From contig OX235266.1 of NCBI GenBank assembly GCA_944472135.2, positions 15,231,925-15,295,924 on the forward strand: 64,000 bases of DNA, in the 5' to 3' direction. The notes beneath the pieces are model-generated. The model was not told the origin of the DNA and searched no databases. It worked only from the letters and a program-made list of their open reading frames with translations. The DNA is from Trichobilharzia regenti. Lineage: Eukaryota > Platyhelminthes > Trematoda > Strigeidida > Schistosomatidae. The position numbers were made by a program, and so were the translations under genes. This document shows positions 8,743 to 19,800 of the stretch, one piece after another. The first letter of the stretch is position 1, and each line of letters begins with the position of its first letter.

Positions 8743-9621
8743 TCCCAGGTTTTTCAATGGTTCTCTAACTAATGTCAGCTCATGATGAAATCCTGAAATA
8801 ATTGTAATAATAAGCAAATGAAAACAACCAAGATGGTTAAGGGGAAGGAGCACTCTTGGTGAGAAGAAGAATCATCAATCCAAGTTTGGCCACGGTAGGA
8901 ACAGCGTCTGGACGTGTTCTCATTTTTGGATACAAAGTTCCGGTTTAGTCGATCTTATTGCAACAGCTTCAGCTATTTGTGTAGGAGACTCCCATTTTAC
9001 AGAAATATTTTGTAATCGATTTCAACCCAGAGCACGTTTGTCTCACCCACATATACGACTATTTATTTTGACACCCCATAACTACTAACCTGTTATTCTA
9101 TGTTGAAACAAATGTATCCACCGCATAACTAATTGGCTATCATTATTGTAATAACAATACATATTATAACTGTTTTATAATTGTAAGTACCTGAAAAGGA
9201 GAAATTATTGAAAAGAATATTCTTCATTCAGATTGACTTTTAACTTTATATACATTCAATTAGCAATGTTAACTACCGGACTATCATTCCATCTCATACG
9301 TATGTAACTCAATACAGGCAGTTTCTGGTATCAAATTTTCATTTGCACTTAATGGCTGGCCATTTTGTATTCTAATATTTATGGATTTATATAACTATAG
9401 AGTATGAAGTAGTTGTTGAAATCAATAATTGTTCTCTTAGAGTCATCTTGTTCTGATATCTAACAAAGTGAGCTTCATTCACAATAAATATTTTTTTCTC
9501 ATGCCTTCATTTGTGTTCTAACAATTTACTTATGATTCACCTGTTCTTATAATTTATATACCTCAATATATCGTCGTTAACCTTGTTCTCATTATATGAG
9601 GTAATTCAGTTGTGTATTACG

Positions 9622-9641
9622 CACACACACACACACACACA
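9622..9641 (+). repeat. (CA)n microsatellite
   Basis: About ten CA dinucleotides. Other simple repeats in the window: (AT)n at 10812-10842, 14421-14443 and 30049-30084, (TC)n at 19018-19036, (CA)n at 21353-21371, 25717-25732 and 59676-59695. Confidence 0.9.
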
Positions 9642-9829
9642 GAATATGATACAGCAGTAATGATTTTATATTGTACTCACTAATCCTTTTGAAGGAAAGG
9701 ATACTGAACAAAGGGTACTCTTTTGGATAACCCCTTCATCATCAGGCTCTACAGATATATATACATCGCAGTGAATAAATGAATAAATTAGTGTTATGAA
9801 CAACATGAACGTTGTTTAAATAACATCGA

Positions 9830-10750
9830 ATCAGTAATATTGATCGAACAAAGCAAGAACTACAGTTTTTGCAGATTATTCAACGATGCACACACCAACA
9901 TTGAGTTTACTATGGAACATGAAAGTGACGGAAAGTTCCATTTCCTAGACACTGCCATGCAATGCCTAGAAGATGGAAGTCTTCAGAAGTCAATTTATGC
10001 AAAGCCTACATGGAATAACTTTTGTCCAAATAGCTTTAAACGTGGACTAGTCAAAACTCTGGACTATAGAGCGAGAAGAATATGCTCTATAGAGAAATTA
10101 GAGAAAGAATTTGAGTTTCTTGAAAAGATGTTGAAGAGCAATGGATACCCTCAAAGGTTCATCAACAAGTATGGAAGATCTGAAGGCTCAAATGTCAGGT
10201 AAATCACAGTGGGTAAAAAGCCAATCTACATTCAACTTGATTATAGAGGTGAAAACATTGCAACAATGATCAACAGAAGGCTGTGTATATCACTAACCAG
10301 AGCCCATCCTGAAGCTAAGCTCGTCCCCGTTTTTCAAAGAACTTGTTCTTCGGTGCAGTCGAAAAGTGATAGATTTCCTTCTCATGTTAACAATTCCAGC
10401 TGTGTATACAAATTTACATGTATCTGTGGAAGCGTTTATATTGGAAGGACAGAAAGAAGGGCATATCTACGATTTTACGAACATCTACCAAAAAGCTTAT
10501 GTCTAAAGGGAACAAATGCTTTAAACAGTGTCATTGCCAGGCATCTCCTGACACAGGTCATCAGGTGAACGTCGAAAAGTCGTTCAAAATTATCAGTAGG
10601 CAAAAGAGCTCAATTCTCCTTAAGTTTGCTGAAGCCATTTCTATCAAGCGCCTGAAACCTGATTTATGCGTACAGAAAGAGGCGGTTATTAGTCTTTCTT
10701 TGCATTGCCTGGTAAATGGATATTTTGATCTCTCTCTTGCATCTGAATGA
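9830..10750 (+). pseudogene. Penelope-like element, RT C-terminus plus GIY-YIG end
   Basis: PLE proteins join a telomerase-related reverse transcriptase to a GIY-YIG endonuclease. Here the RT C-terminal part (9840-10202) shows FHFLDT and the KPTWN box, then RGLVKTL. After a stop, the second frame carries the nuclease start VYKFTCICGSVYIGRTERRA (10404-10463). A third frame codes for the conserved C-terminal end with KPDLCVQK. Two frame changes make it inactive. A (TA)n tract follows it at 10812. Confidence 0.8.
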
Positions 10751-10808
10751 GTATTGCTGAAAAATTCCATTGTGTGTGAGTATTACTGTTCGGAATAGTG
10801 TTTAATAT

Positions 10809-10845
<37 letters not shown>

Positions 10846-11139
10846 CTGTATGCATATATTGATCGATTGATATTTGTTTAAAATGAACTTGCTGTGCAAG
10901 TATGTTAAAATAGTTTTTGTAGATATATTTAATAATGTCTTTGGCCTGTAAGCAGCTGAGCTGACGAGAAGGCAACGAAATAAAAGATGGTACGACTTTA
11001 TTCTGCAAAAACTGTAGTTCTTGCCTTTTTTCAAATTCATTAAGGGGAATAAATGTATAAAATATTGATAGATTACAGCTCAATAGCATCAACATAACAA
11101 TAAACTGAATTTCAGAAAAATTAGGAAAGATAAGATTAA

Positions 11140-11405
11140 TACAAATTCATGAATTTATATTCTCTACTGAAGGCCAGCCTGGGCAGTAGTAGTGCCTGGC
11201 TGGACTTGCTTCTTTTGAACACAGAGCATTGGTTGTTTGAGGTATATTGCGATAGCCTCTGCTGTTTGAAGCATGCGGTACCTGGATGTTTTTGGCAATT
11301 TATTAGGCATCCGGTAGATGATAGAGAAGGATTCTTCAGTGCTGACTGGCTTTGTGGCCAGTCGGTTTGCACCAGATGGTCCAATATCGAAATGTTAATG
11401 GTTTT
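11140..11405 (-). pseudogene. PLE C-terminal fragment, minus strand
   Basis: The minus strand codes, across frames, for the PLE C-terminal signature: a SIIYRMPNKLPK stretch, AEAIAIYLKQP and LCVQKK. It is short and broken. It lies inverted relative to the PLE copy at 9830-10750. Confidence 0.6.
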
Positions 11406-11548
11406 CACTACACCTTCACTTAGATATAGTGGGAGATGTTCTCTAGATACATACCACGATCATTCTTGATAACTGTTGTTCTACATTTTATCTCCAATTG
11501 TATTAGGGTATATTACAACTGTAATCAAATTGCAACTCTACGCATCAT

Positions 11549-12785
11549 CATCACAGAACAAAGCATGGAATAACAATCAAACCTCTACCTCAACTTTATA
11601 AAATTTGAGAAGGCCTTCGACAGACAGCGTTGACCGCGAAGTAATTTGGAAACTACTCGAGTACTACGGCGTACCCCACCCCAAATATTCAACCTTATTA
11701 TTCAACAGCTATACGACAACGGAACATGTCAAGTGATCCACAACGGAAAACTCAGCCAGGCGTTTGGAGTAAACACAGGAGTCAGACAAGGGTGCTGCTT
11801 ATTGTCACCAATGATATTCCTAATTGTGGTGGACTGACTGGATTATGCGTCAGACAGTGGGACACAAGAAAACAGGGATATCCTGGACCGACCGACGTGA
11901 AGAACCTAGAAGACCTGGATTTCGCGCGGCGATGATTTATTTTTGATGTCACATAAAATCGAAGACTTACAAGCGAAAACCGACCGACAAACTGGTCGAA
12001 GAAGCAGCCGGCGAAGACACGACTCCAGGTGAACATAGACAAGACGGAGGTTATGAAAATAACCAACCAACCAACCAACAACAACAGCAGCAACATCCAG
12101 CACCAATCACCATCAACGGGAGGGATTTGAAAGAGGTTACTTCATTCACTCACTTATCTAGGGAGCATTGTCTCAACTACAGCCAGAGGATGTCAAAGCG
12201 AGCGAGAAACACATCATCATCATCAACCTGAAACCAATCTGGAAATCTTCGTCACTCAGCCAACATCAACAACAAAATTAGGTCGGATTTTCAATACAAA
12301 CAAGTCAAGTCAGTCAGCTCTTCTATACGGATCAGAAAATGGCGGGCGGATCACAAAGAATATTTCCAACAGCCTGTTGCAGACCTTAACTTTATCAACA
12401 ACTGTCTTCGCTGGCTCTATACTAAAGATCAATCAGATGGCCGGGCCGGAAAGAATCACCAACAAAAAAATATGGGCACTAACAAACAAAACAAGAACCA
12501 ATCGCCAACCAACAAATATGCAGGAGATGGATTGGACACTCTATGAGGAGGCCGCTGGGTGACATCACGCGTCAAGCCCTCGAGTGGAACCCGAAAGGGA
12601 AGCGGCGAGTTGTACGTCCAAGGGTGACATGGAGGAGATCGTGTGAAGGGGAGTTGAAACAGTATGGACTAACTAACATGGATGCAGGTGAAAAGTACAG
12701 CAGAAGGAAGACAGAAGCAAGTGAAGACGTGCAGTTGAAGCCCTATGTTCCACTAGGAACCCAAGGGAACAATAATAATAAGTAA
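11549..12785 (+). pseudogene. RTE-A (SR2-like) LINE, 3' half, degenerate
   Basis: Reverse transcriptase remnant. Frames in order give the F-EKAFD-VDRE palm entry (11607-11645), IQQLYDNGTCQVIHNGKLSQAF, GVRQGC-LSPMIF (11789-11830), then a damaged FADD box (the middle reads FARR near 11928), the thumb-like ITINGRDLKEV (12107-12137), and the C-terminal WNPKGKRRVVRPRVTWRRSC. It ends with the family tail, a short AATAATAATAA run at 12770-12780. Many stops and shifts mean it is inactive. The short stretches just outside (about 11440-11510 and 12815-12890) resemble each other, which may mark the insertion site. Confidence 0.8.
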
Positions 12786-12919
12786 TAGTTTCAAATTTTA
12801 ATAACTAATCATTTAGATTCATCTAAATACATGCCATGATCATTCTTAATCATTATTTTTCTACATTTCATTTCCAAATGAATTAATATATGTTAAAATT
12901 ATGCTAGTAAAACTATTGA

Positions 12920-13085
12920 CAACTTTGAGGATTTCATCATGAACTGACATCAGTTAGGAAACCATTAGAAAGGCAGCAAGGAGAACAGGGCAGCTGTTTC
13001 TCGTCAGCCTAGTTTGGGACCCCGCTTCAGCATAACGCACCCACCGCTGGTTTTCGAGCCTAGGTCTACACTGCCTGGTTGGGAT
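12920..13085 (-). mobile_element. Hammerhead SINE copy, degenerate, minus strand
   Basis: On the minus strand GTGCGTTATGCTGAAGCGG, CCCAAACTAGG and GAAACAGCTG keep the order of the hammerhead SINE, followed by the CTAACTGATGTCAGTTCATG tail. Insertions in stem II spoil the ribozyme core. Confidence 0.55.
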
Positions 13086-13089
13086 CCTC

Positions 13090-13345
13090 AAGATAATTCG
13101 TAATATGGATCAAAGTCAATCTCAATGCCTCGCGCAGATCCGTGATCTGTTATATCCCTTAAACCCCGACGTTTCTGTATGTTACTATCTTTCCCCCATT
13201 CGCATTTCTCTTTAGCAATGTTACTTCAAATCTATTTATCTTCTTTCATCTTGCCTTTCTTTGTGAGCTACATGGAGTCTAGCAACACGAAGTGAAGCAC
13301 TTCTGTGCTGAAACCAGACACTTAGTCGGTCAATCTGAATCATGT
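13090..13345 (+). mobile_element. RTE-B 3' end fragment
   Basis: Matches the 3' coding end and UTR of RTE-B (compare 32880-33130 and 63010-63285): GGGATCCTCAAGA, GATCTGTTATATCCC-like and TTTGTGAGCTACATGGAGT stretches. It lies just beyond the 3' end of the GST gene, facing it. Confidence 0.6.
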
Positions 13346-13406
13346 CAACAGTTGAGAAAGCCACTAAACAGAAGAAACACACCTTTAGTAGAAAGCAAAA
13401 ATTATA

Positions 13407-13412
13407 TTTATT
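13407..13412 (-). terminator. Poly(A) signal of the GST gene
   Basis: AATAAA on the minus strand, about 175 nt downstream of the GST stop codon at 13585. The 3' UTR between them is unique-looking sequence, so this is a plausible polyadenylation signal. Confidence 0.55.
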
Positions 13413-13584
13413 CACACAGAGCACACATAGAAAGGACAAATAGCATAACATCAATAGAAAAGTGTTGAGCTACAACTACAAAATTATAAACCATCCACAG
13501 TCATGATAACAATATCAATCAAATAAGCAAAGTTGACTTTGAATTCCGCTTCAATTTACAAACTCCATTCATTCATTCATTCAT

Positions 13585-13852
13585 TCATTCTATATCAGGA
13601 TCATCTTTACCCTGATGTTTATTATTCACAAAACGAGCAATAAGTTGACATGATGCAACACTTTCAGCAACAAATGATTTCTTTCTCATTGCGTCTAAAT
13701 ATCCTGTCAATTTAGGCCATTTAGCGCGTAGTTCATCGTTTCCATTCAATTCACCAATATTATTCAAGTCTTTGCGTTGATTCGTCCGACAATAGTTTCA
13801 AATCTTTGTAAATGTGGAAAGATGAGTAGATCGGCTAGGCTTAAATCGTGAC
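13585..13852 (-). CDS. GSTO: GSTO coding exon 5, apparent frameshift
   Basis: The acceptor is TTTTTCTAG before 13852. The exon opens with GHDLSLADLLIFPHLQRFE in the frame set by exon 4, and reaches a TGA near 13765. The rest of the C-terminal domain (NNIGELNGNDELRAKWPKL onward, ending DDPDIE) lies one base back, with its stop at 13585-13587. One missing base around 13778-13790, for instance in the A run after GGACG, explains it. The downstream frame has no further damage, which argues for a recent change or a sequence error. A TCAT-type tetranucleotide run overlaps the stop. Confidence 0.8.
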
Positions 13853-16800
13853 CTAGAAAAAGTACAAAGAGAGATGAGATGAGTTCAATTCATGGAATTA
13901 CTTATGCGTTAAGAAAAATACTGTACACAGTACATATTGAATATTTCAACGACGATGTGTGAAGCCACATATTTAATTTGATGTTACATAACTGGAGTCG
14001 ATTGACACTGGAAACTACTACTTCAACACTATGGAGTACAGTGCTCCAAATCTTTATGAACTTCATTCAACAGCTGTACGACAATGCTACAACGGAAAAC
14101 TACTCAGCGAAGCCTTTGAAATGAAGACATGAGTAAGGCAAAGCTGCCTGTTTACCATCTCTCCAATGATATTCTTAATTATAGTGGCTTGGATTATATG
14201 GAAGACACTTTTGGAGTGATAATAGAAGACTCTAGAAGACGTGGGACTTCGAGAACCATTTATATCACGAAAAATACCCATTTATTCATAAGTAAAAACA
14301 CAGTTTTTTTTGTTCAGCGAAGAAATTTCTTTTCAACGACTTCATTTTCAAGCCAACTGTACAGTCGTATTTATATTATAGAAAAACGTTATTAAATGGA
14401 ACTAAATAATAACTCAGTCAATATATATATATATATATATATATGATAAGAATTATCGTTATTCTTATTACATATATATGTATATTGACTGAGCAATTAT
14501 TTAGTGCCATTTAATAACGTTTTTCTATAATATAAATACTCCTGTACAGCCCGAAAATGAAGTCGTTGAAAAGAAATTTCTTCGCTGAACAAAAAAAACC
14601 ATTTACATCTAATGTGTTATACATAGCGATTGAAAACTTCAGTCCCACCCCACATCGAAGTATAGTGGAGGTATGTAGATGACACATTCACTGTACTTAG
14701 AACACAAGATATAGATAGATTTTTCAAACACATCAACTCGAAGGTAGATGCAATTCAATTCACTTAATGAATTGGAAAGTCAGAAAGGGGGAGCTTCCAA
14801 TGTTAGATTGCAGCGTGAAAAGGAAAGAAGATGGGAAGTTAAACATACTAGTGTGTTTACAGGAAACCCACACAGTCAAACAGATATTTGGACTTCCGAT
14901 CATCCTATCCTATGTCAGTGAAAACAGGATTGGTGAAATGTTTAAGTGAGAGAGCACAAAAACTAAGTAGTATCAAGGAAAATCTAACACAGGAAGAGAT
15001 ACGCATAAGAGAAACCTTTAAACTTAATTATTATTATTATTATTATTTCCTTCACGTTCCCCAGTGGAACATAGGGCTTCAAGCTAGTGGCTTGAAGTTT
15101 CTGTAGCAGTGTTTATTTTACAGGATGGGGTTGCTAGCCTCATGCCCAACGCTTTCCTCTTTACGAGCATTATTTCTGGCTTAGCGAGGTAAAGGAGTGC
15201 GTCGGTTGGCCGGGGATCGAACCCCCGGACCATGTGCATGGTCGGCGAGCGTCCTAACCGCTATGCCACCGACGCGTTGCGTTACTTCAAACTTAATAAT
15301 TACCCGGATAAATTAGTCAGGAAATATGTAAGGAAATGTAAAAATAAAATAAATAATGATAGTAGCGATAGTGGTAATAATAATAATAATGACACGAACA
15401 ATAAGGAGTCTAAATCATCGGTAGTAATCCATACAAGGAAAGAACCTCGGAAACCACCTTACGCAGAATTCTTAACAAGGCAGGAATAAAAGTGGCTGGC
15501 ATTCAAACCCACAAACTCAATTAGAAACAGGCTTTGTCGGTTAAAGGATCAATCATGTGGAGCCTTTAAAACAAAACAATTTAATTTATCTCATACCCTG
15601 CTGGAATGATTGTCAGGTCAAATACATAGGTCAGAGTAGTAGAACAGGGGCAGTCAGACTAGCGGAGCATAAAAACCTAGCAGCAAAATCTAGATTAGTT
15701 GACCCGAATAAGATAAGAAATCTAGAAAAGAGTTCAGCTATAGCACTCTCTAAATGCAATTACACACAACCATACAATAGGCTGGATGGCATAAGATGAC
15801 AGTTTCAAAATCTAATGTCACATGGTGAAGGGGGAGATTGATAACAGAAGCTTTGTTTATCGAATCAATTGCAAACCAACACGTGTAACAGAAATGATTC
15901 AACACCTATCTAGTCAGATATCTGGAAAATTCTACTACCCTAACGACGACAAATAGGAGAAGACAAAGAAAACTATAAAACTCAAGTCTCAAAGTCGTGT
16001 GATTATAATTGATGATATGATTATGAACAATAATGAATTGTGTTCGAAACTGTGTCATCCAGTAAATATTATAATACTGTTTCACTCACTGTGAGTGATA
16101 TATCTATAATAAGCAAACTAATATGGAATTACTTCCGACCACAGTGCCCAAGTTTTATACATATACTAATAGGATAAAGTGGAGGTGTGCTATTGAGGTC
16201 ACCGTTGTTCCGCTTGGGACGCAAAGTAATAACAAATATAAATAAATAAGCAAAATTTTATTGCATGCAACTTTGTTCTCTACTACAACATAATAAGCTG
16301 AATAGGATTTTAATCACACCATCAATCAGTTCATTGTACACACACACACATTTGCTGAAAGAGGTCACACGTGTTCATCATATTTCATTATTTTTGTTGT
16401 TTAATTCAAGTTAATAATGACTCTATATGAACTTGACCTCAGTGTAAACTAACAAGCGATATGAGGTGTTCATTTTTTATAGGAAACAGCATTGAACTAT
16501 CGTTTATAAATAAAATTAACACATTTTTAATACATGTACGAGCTATTTAACCTTTTAAAGTGTTATGAAACTTTACTGAGTTTGTAATCAGTTAGTTAGT
16601 TAGTCAGTCAGCCATTTTGTTGTAATTCTGAACTGATCCGAATAAATCCGTTGCTACTTTGACATGTCTGCGCCTGTTAATTACTATAATCGTAATGAAC
16701 TCGACTGATACACCGATATGCGCCTATTTGTCCGTTGTACCCACCTTCCGATTCACTGAGCCACGCAAACATCAAAAAACAAAAGCTGGGGCTGGCCTGG

Positions 16801-19800
16801 GACTGTAAGATATTGTATTGTACATTCTAGGAAATAACTCAATATACATTTTCTTAACCATAATAAAGTCGACGTACAGCCGTGAGAATGGATTATTCTT
16901 ATTGGCTTGAAATTGCTATTCTCATTGGTTGACAATCCAACAAAGCCGAAGGCGAGACAAAAGACGATAAAAAATGGTCACACACCAAAATCACAGTATG
17001 CGTGAGAAAGGATACATTCACATAGTAGTAACTCCATCACATGATAAATCACACAATTTGTGAGAAAGGATGATATACTATTTTTCACAGGGTCCTATCA
17101 GTCACTGAAGTGTTTCCTATCTGAGGTATGTTTCAGTCGCATGATTTTCCTGAGATCGACAGCACTACTATGTGCGGTAGGAAATCAATCCAATATTACC
17201 GCTATCTTGACATCAGTTTCGTCTTAAATCTCTGCTGACTGTTTCATATCCTGTCGATTTATTTATGTTACACATGAGGAAATTTGAGACTTTGAGCAAC
17301 TGTAAATTTCAACTTCTCTTACAATCTACTAAATTCATATATTCTACGGGCCAAGTTAAGCTTTAAGCACCACTAACTAATTACCAATGGAGTGTGCGAC
17401 GGCACCAATGACCGTGAAACGCTCACTGAGCAAGTTAGTGAAACCTGGCAAATAATATTGTCATCACCAATAAAAATATGCTCATCGAAGTGTTATCCTA
17501 TTAAATGGGATATCCGACAAGTTTCAGCTTAATTTCGGTAAAGATTAAGGTTACGCTTTAAGTCAAGAACAAGTTTGGGTTAGGTTAACTTAATATAAAG
17601 GCGATAATTAGGGTTGGTGGTTCGAGTTAGATTACAGTTAGTTTAGGGATATTTTCACGTGTTAGGGTTAGTTAAGTTCAGGAAAGATTAGGACTATTGT
17701 TAGCGTTACAAGACCTCACTAACTACATGCATAGAATGTATAAGAATAGTACTTAAGTACACAATTGTGCACGATGGTAGTCTATAATTCCATTGTGAGT
17801 AAAATGTATTCCGACAAAATCTCAGTGTTATACAATAATATTTACTGATGACAGACAACGTTTCGAGCACAATTTATTGCTCACGAAATATTACTATGAG
17901 ACTTTATCAGAATAAATTTTACCAACAATGGAATTATACTCTATTGATACGCCAACCTAAAACTGAGAGCTACTCTTATCAGTTGTGAGAGGAAGGTATC
18001 CTCTGTAACACTTTTGCTACAGTTTTTAGGCATCTTTTCATAAATGCATGCATTTCATGCATACACAAAAATGCCTCCTTCACTTGATTGGTTCGTTCGA
18101 CGTCATTCGCTGATTGGTAGTGTTAGTGGTGCTTAAAAGTTTAACTTTGCAATTCTAAGCTCATATTTATTCTTCATCTTCTTCACTGTTACCCCTTATA
18201 TCTTCCCAGTGGACTTTTCAAAAAGGCGACTATGTGTTGCCTCCAAAGCCTCAGGATGGTCGGGGGTGGGTGTCTTGCGCTGCGGGTTGGCCACCCCTCC
18301 GTACACCTCTTGAAATGCTCCCATATGACCGGGCGTCTTACATAGCCTCTCCTGAGGAAGTCCTACTCACTACCTTCACGTGGCGGAGGTGTTTTTCACC
18401 AAAGTGAGAGGGCAAAAGTGGATGCCCGGCGCTCTTCACCGGGTTGACTGTCCATTGGATGACAGTCTAGGGGAGATGGCTAAACCCTGATTCCAAACCT
18501 CCAACGACTGGCGTATGAAGCTCACCGGAACTCACCGGGAGACGTATGGAAAAAGGGCTTATTGGATGCCCTGGATGTCTGGCCCCATTCAAAAAGGCGA
18601 ATGAACCGGACTCCGGTCACCGGCTGCCAATGGATAGTGGACACCCTACTCCACTCCTACTGCTTTGTAGGTCACACTTGGTTGTGTAAAGGCTAGAGCT
18701 GCACTCTCAAACAAAGGCCGAGCGATGCTGGGGACATCACTCGTACCCAATTCCCATGAAACTTCATGGTTCATGAAGCCGGCTCATCCTCCCGTAGGAG
18801 ATAGCCGAAGTAAAGTAAGTTATAATGACGTAGAACTTTGAAGGCTGTGAAAGCAAGGTTAGTAATAAGTTGGAGACGACTTTGACTCAGCTAACCGACA
18901 TTCTTGTTGTTGTTGTTGTTGTTAGTAGGAGGAGCATTTCAATTCTTGCAAGGAAATAATTGGCGGTTACTGAAAAGCCTCCTTTTTATTCGCAGCTTTC
19001 TTGCTTTGTATCTTTCTCTCTCTCTCTCTCTCTCTCTTTATCGCCGGGTGTGAGTGAAACCAGAAGAAATTTCATACGACTTTATACTCGTGTGTATGGC
19101 CATTATCACTGACATTTACCACAGATGACTGTGTGAAGAGAGAGAGACACACACAAATATCAGAAAAGAGCCCAAAAACAACCTACTTTATAAAGAGCAA
19201 AACAAAAACAGCGTTATAATTATTGCCACATCTTGCTGAAGAGTCCCAAACTAGGATGATGAAACAACTGGCTGTCCAGTACTCCCCCGAAGGTTTTCCA
19301 ATGGTTCTCTAACTGATGTCAGCCAGCTAGCTTATGATGAAATCTTTCAACCAATCAAACAAATTCCCCACAAAACTAATACTTGAAAACATCGTGAAAT
19401 GACATTCTTAGTTAGAGAGAAATCCATTAAACCCTTGAAGGCCAACACTTGAAAGTTCACCTCCTACTCATTACTAACGTAATATAGAGTCCTAGTGAAA
19501 AGTTGTGATCAATAAAGAGTCAATCAAATCCGGTGTGAGAAGAGATGCTCACCGATGACAATTCCTAGTGGTGGGTTGAGTTTTATATATATTCATGGAT
19601 AATCCCTATCCAGGCATTAATGAAAACAAAACACGTAGTTCAGCGAAGAGTCTCTTTTCAGTGAATTCATTTTTTTAGCTATACAATCGCAAATATGTAT
19701 GTATATATATATATATTTTTCTATGTATGTGTACATTAAGTTTGTCAAACAAAAATACAATTGGTTATGGTTAATTTTAATTAAACAAGTGAAGATTGGT

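Larger units (their letters stand above)
8349..8796 (+). mobile_element. tRNA-headed hammerhead SINE, partial tandem dimer
   Basis: A 448-bp insertion is flanked by a 10-bp duplication AATAATTGTA (8339-8348 and 8797-8806). The opening CCCAGGTTTTCCAATGG stretch recurs 393 bp later at about 8744, so this is one unit plus the start of a second. The unit order is tail region, tRNA-like head (8623-8695), hammerhead (8697-8742), next unit. The insertion starts about 5 nt from where the ribozyme would cut in the second unit. Confidence 0.7.
7774..9243. repeat. Inverted repeat of ~245-bp PLE-associated arms
   Basis: The arms 7774-8019 and 8999-9243 are near-identical reverse complements, sharing for example GAGACAAACGTGCTCTGGGT and its complement. 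A decayed relative lies at 52935-53060 beside PLE sequence, so the arms are probably terminal repeats of a Penelope-like element. The 980-bp spacer contains unclassified AT-rich sequence (8020-8330) and the hammerhead-SINE dimer (8349-8796). Confidence 0.75.

Noticed and set aside
10808..11095. Minus-strand ORFs over the (TA)n tract
   Set aside because: The C-terminal IYIYIY run is microsatellite translation and there is no coding signal.
16560..16760. A fourth LTR family
   Set aside because: It has an LTR-like look (AATAAA, TG start) but no second copy or primer-binding site that I could find.
17560..17710. Interstitial telomere
   Set aside because: The TTAGGG-like pieces are scattered and imperfect, and lie inside a TIR-bounded element.
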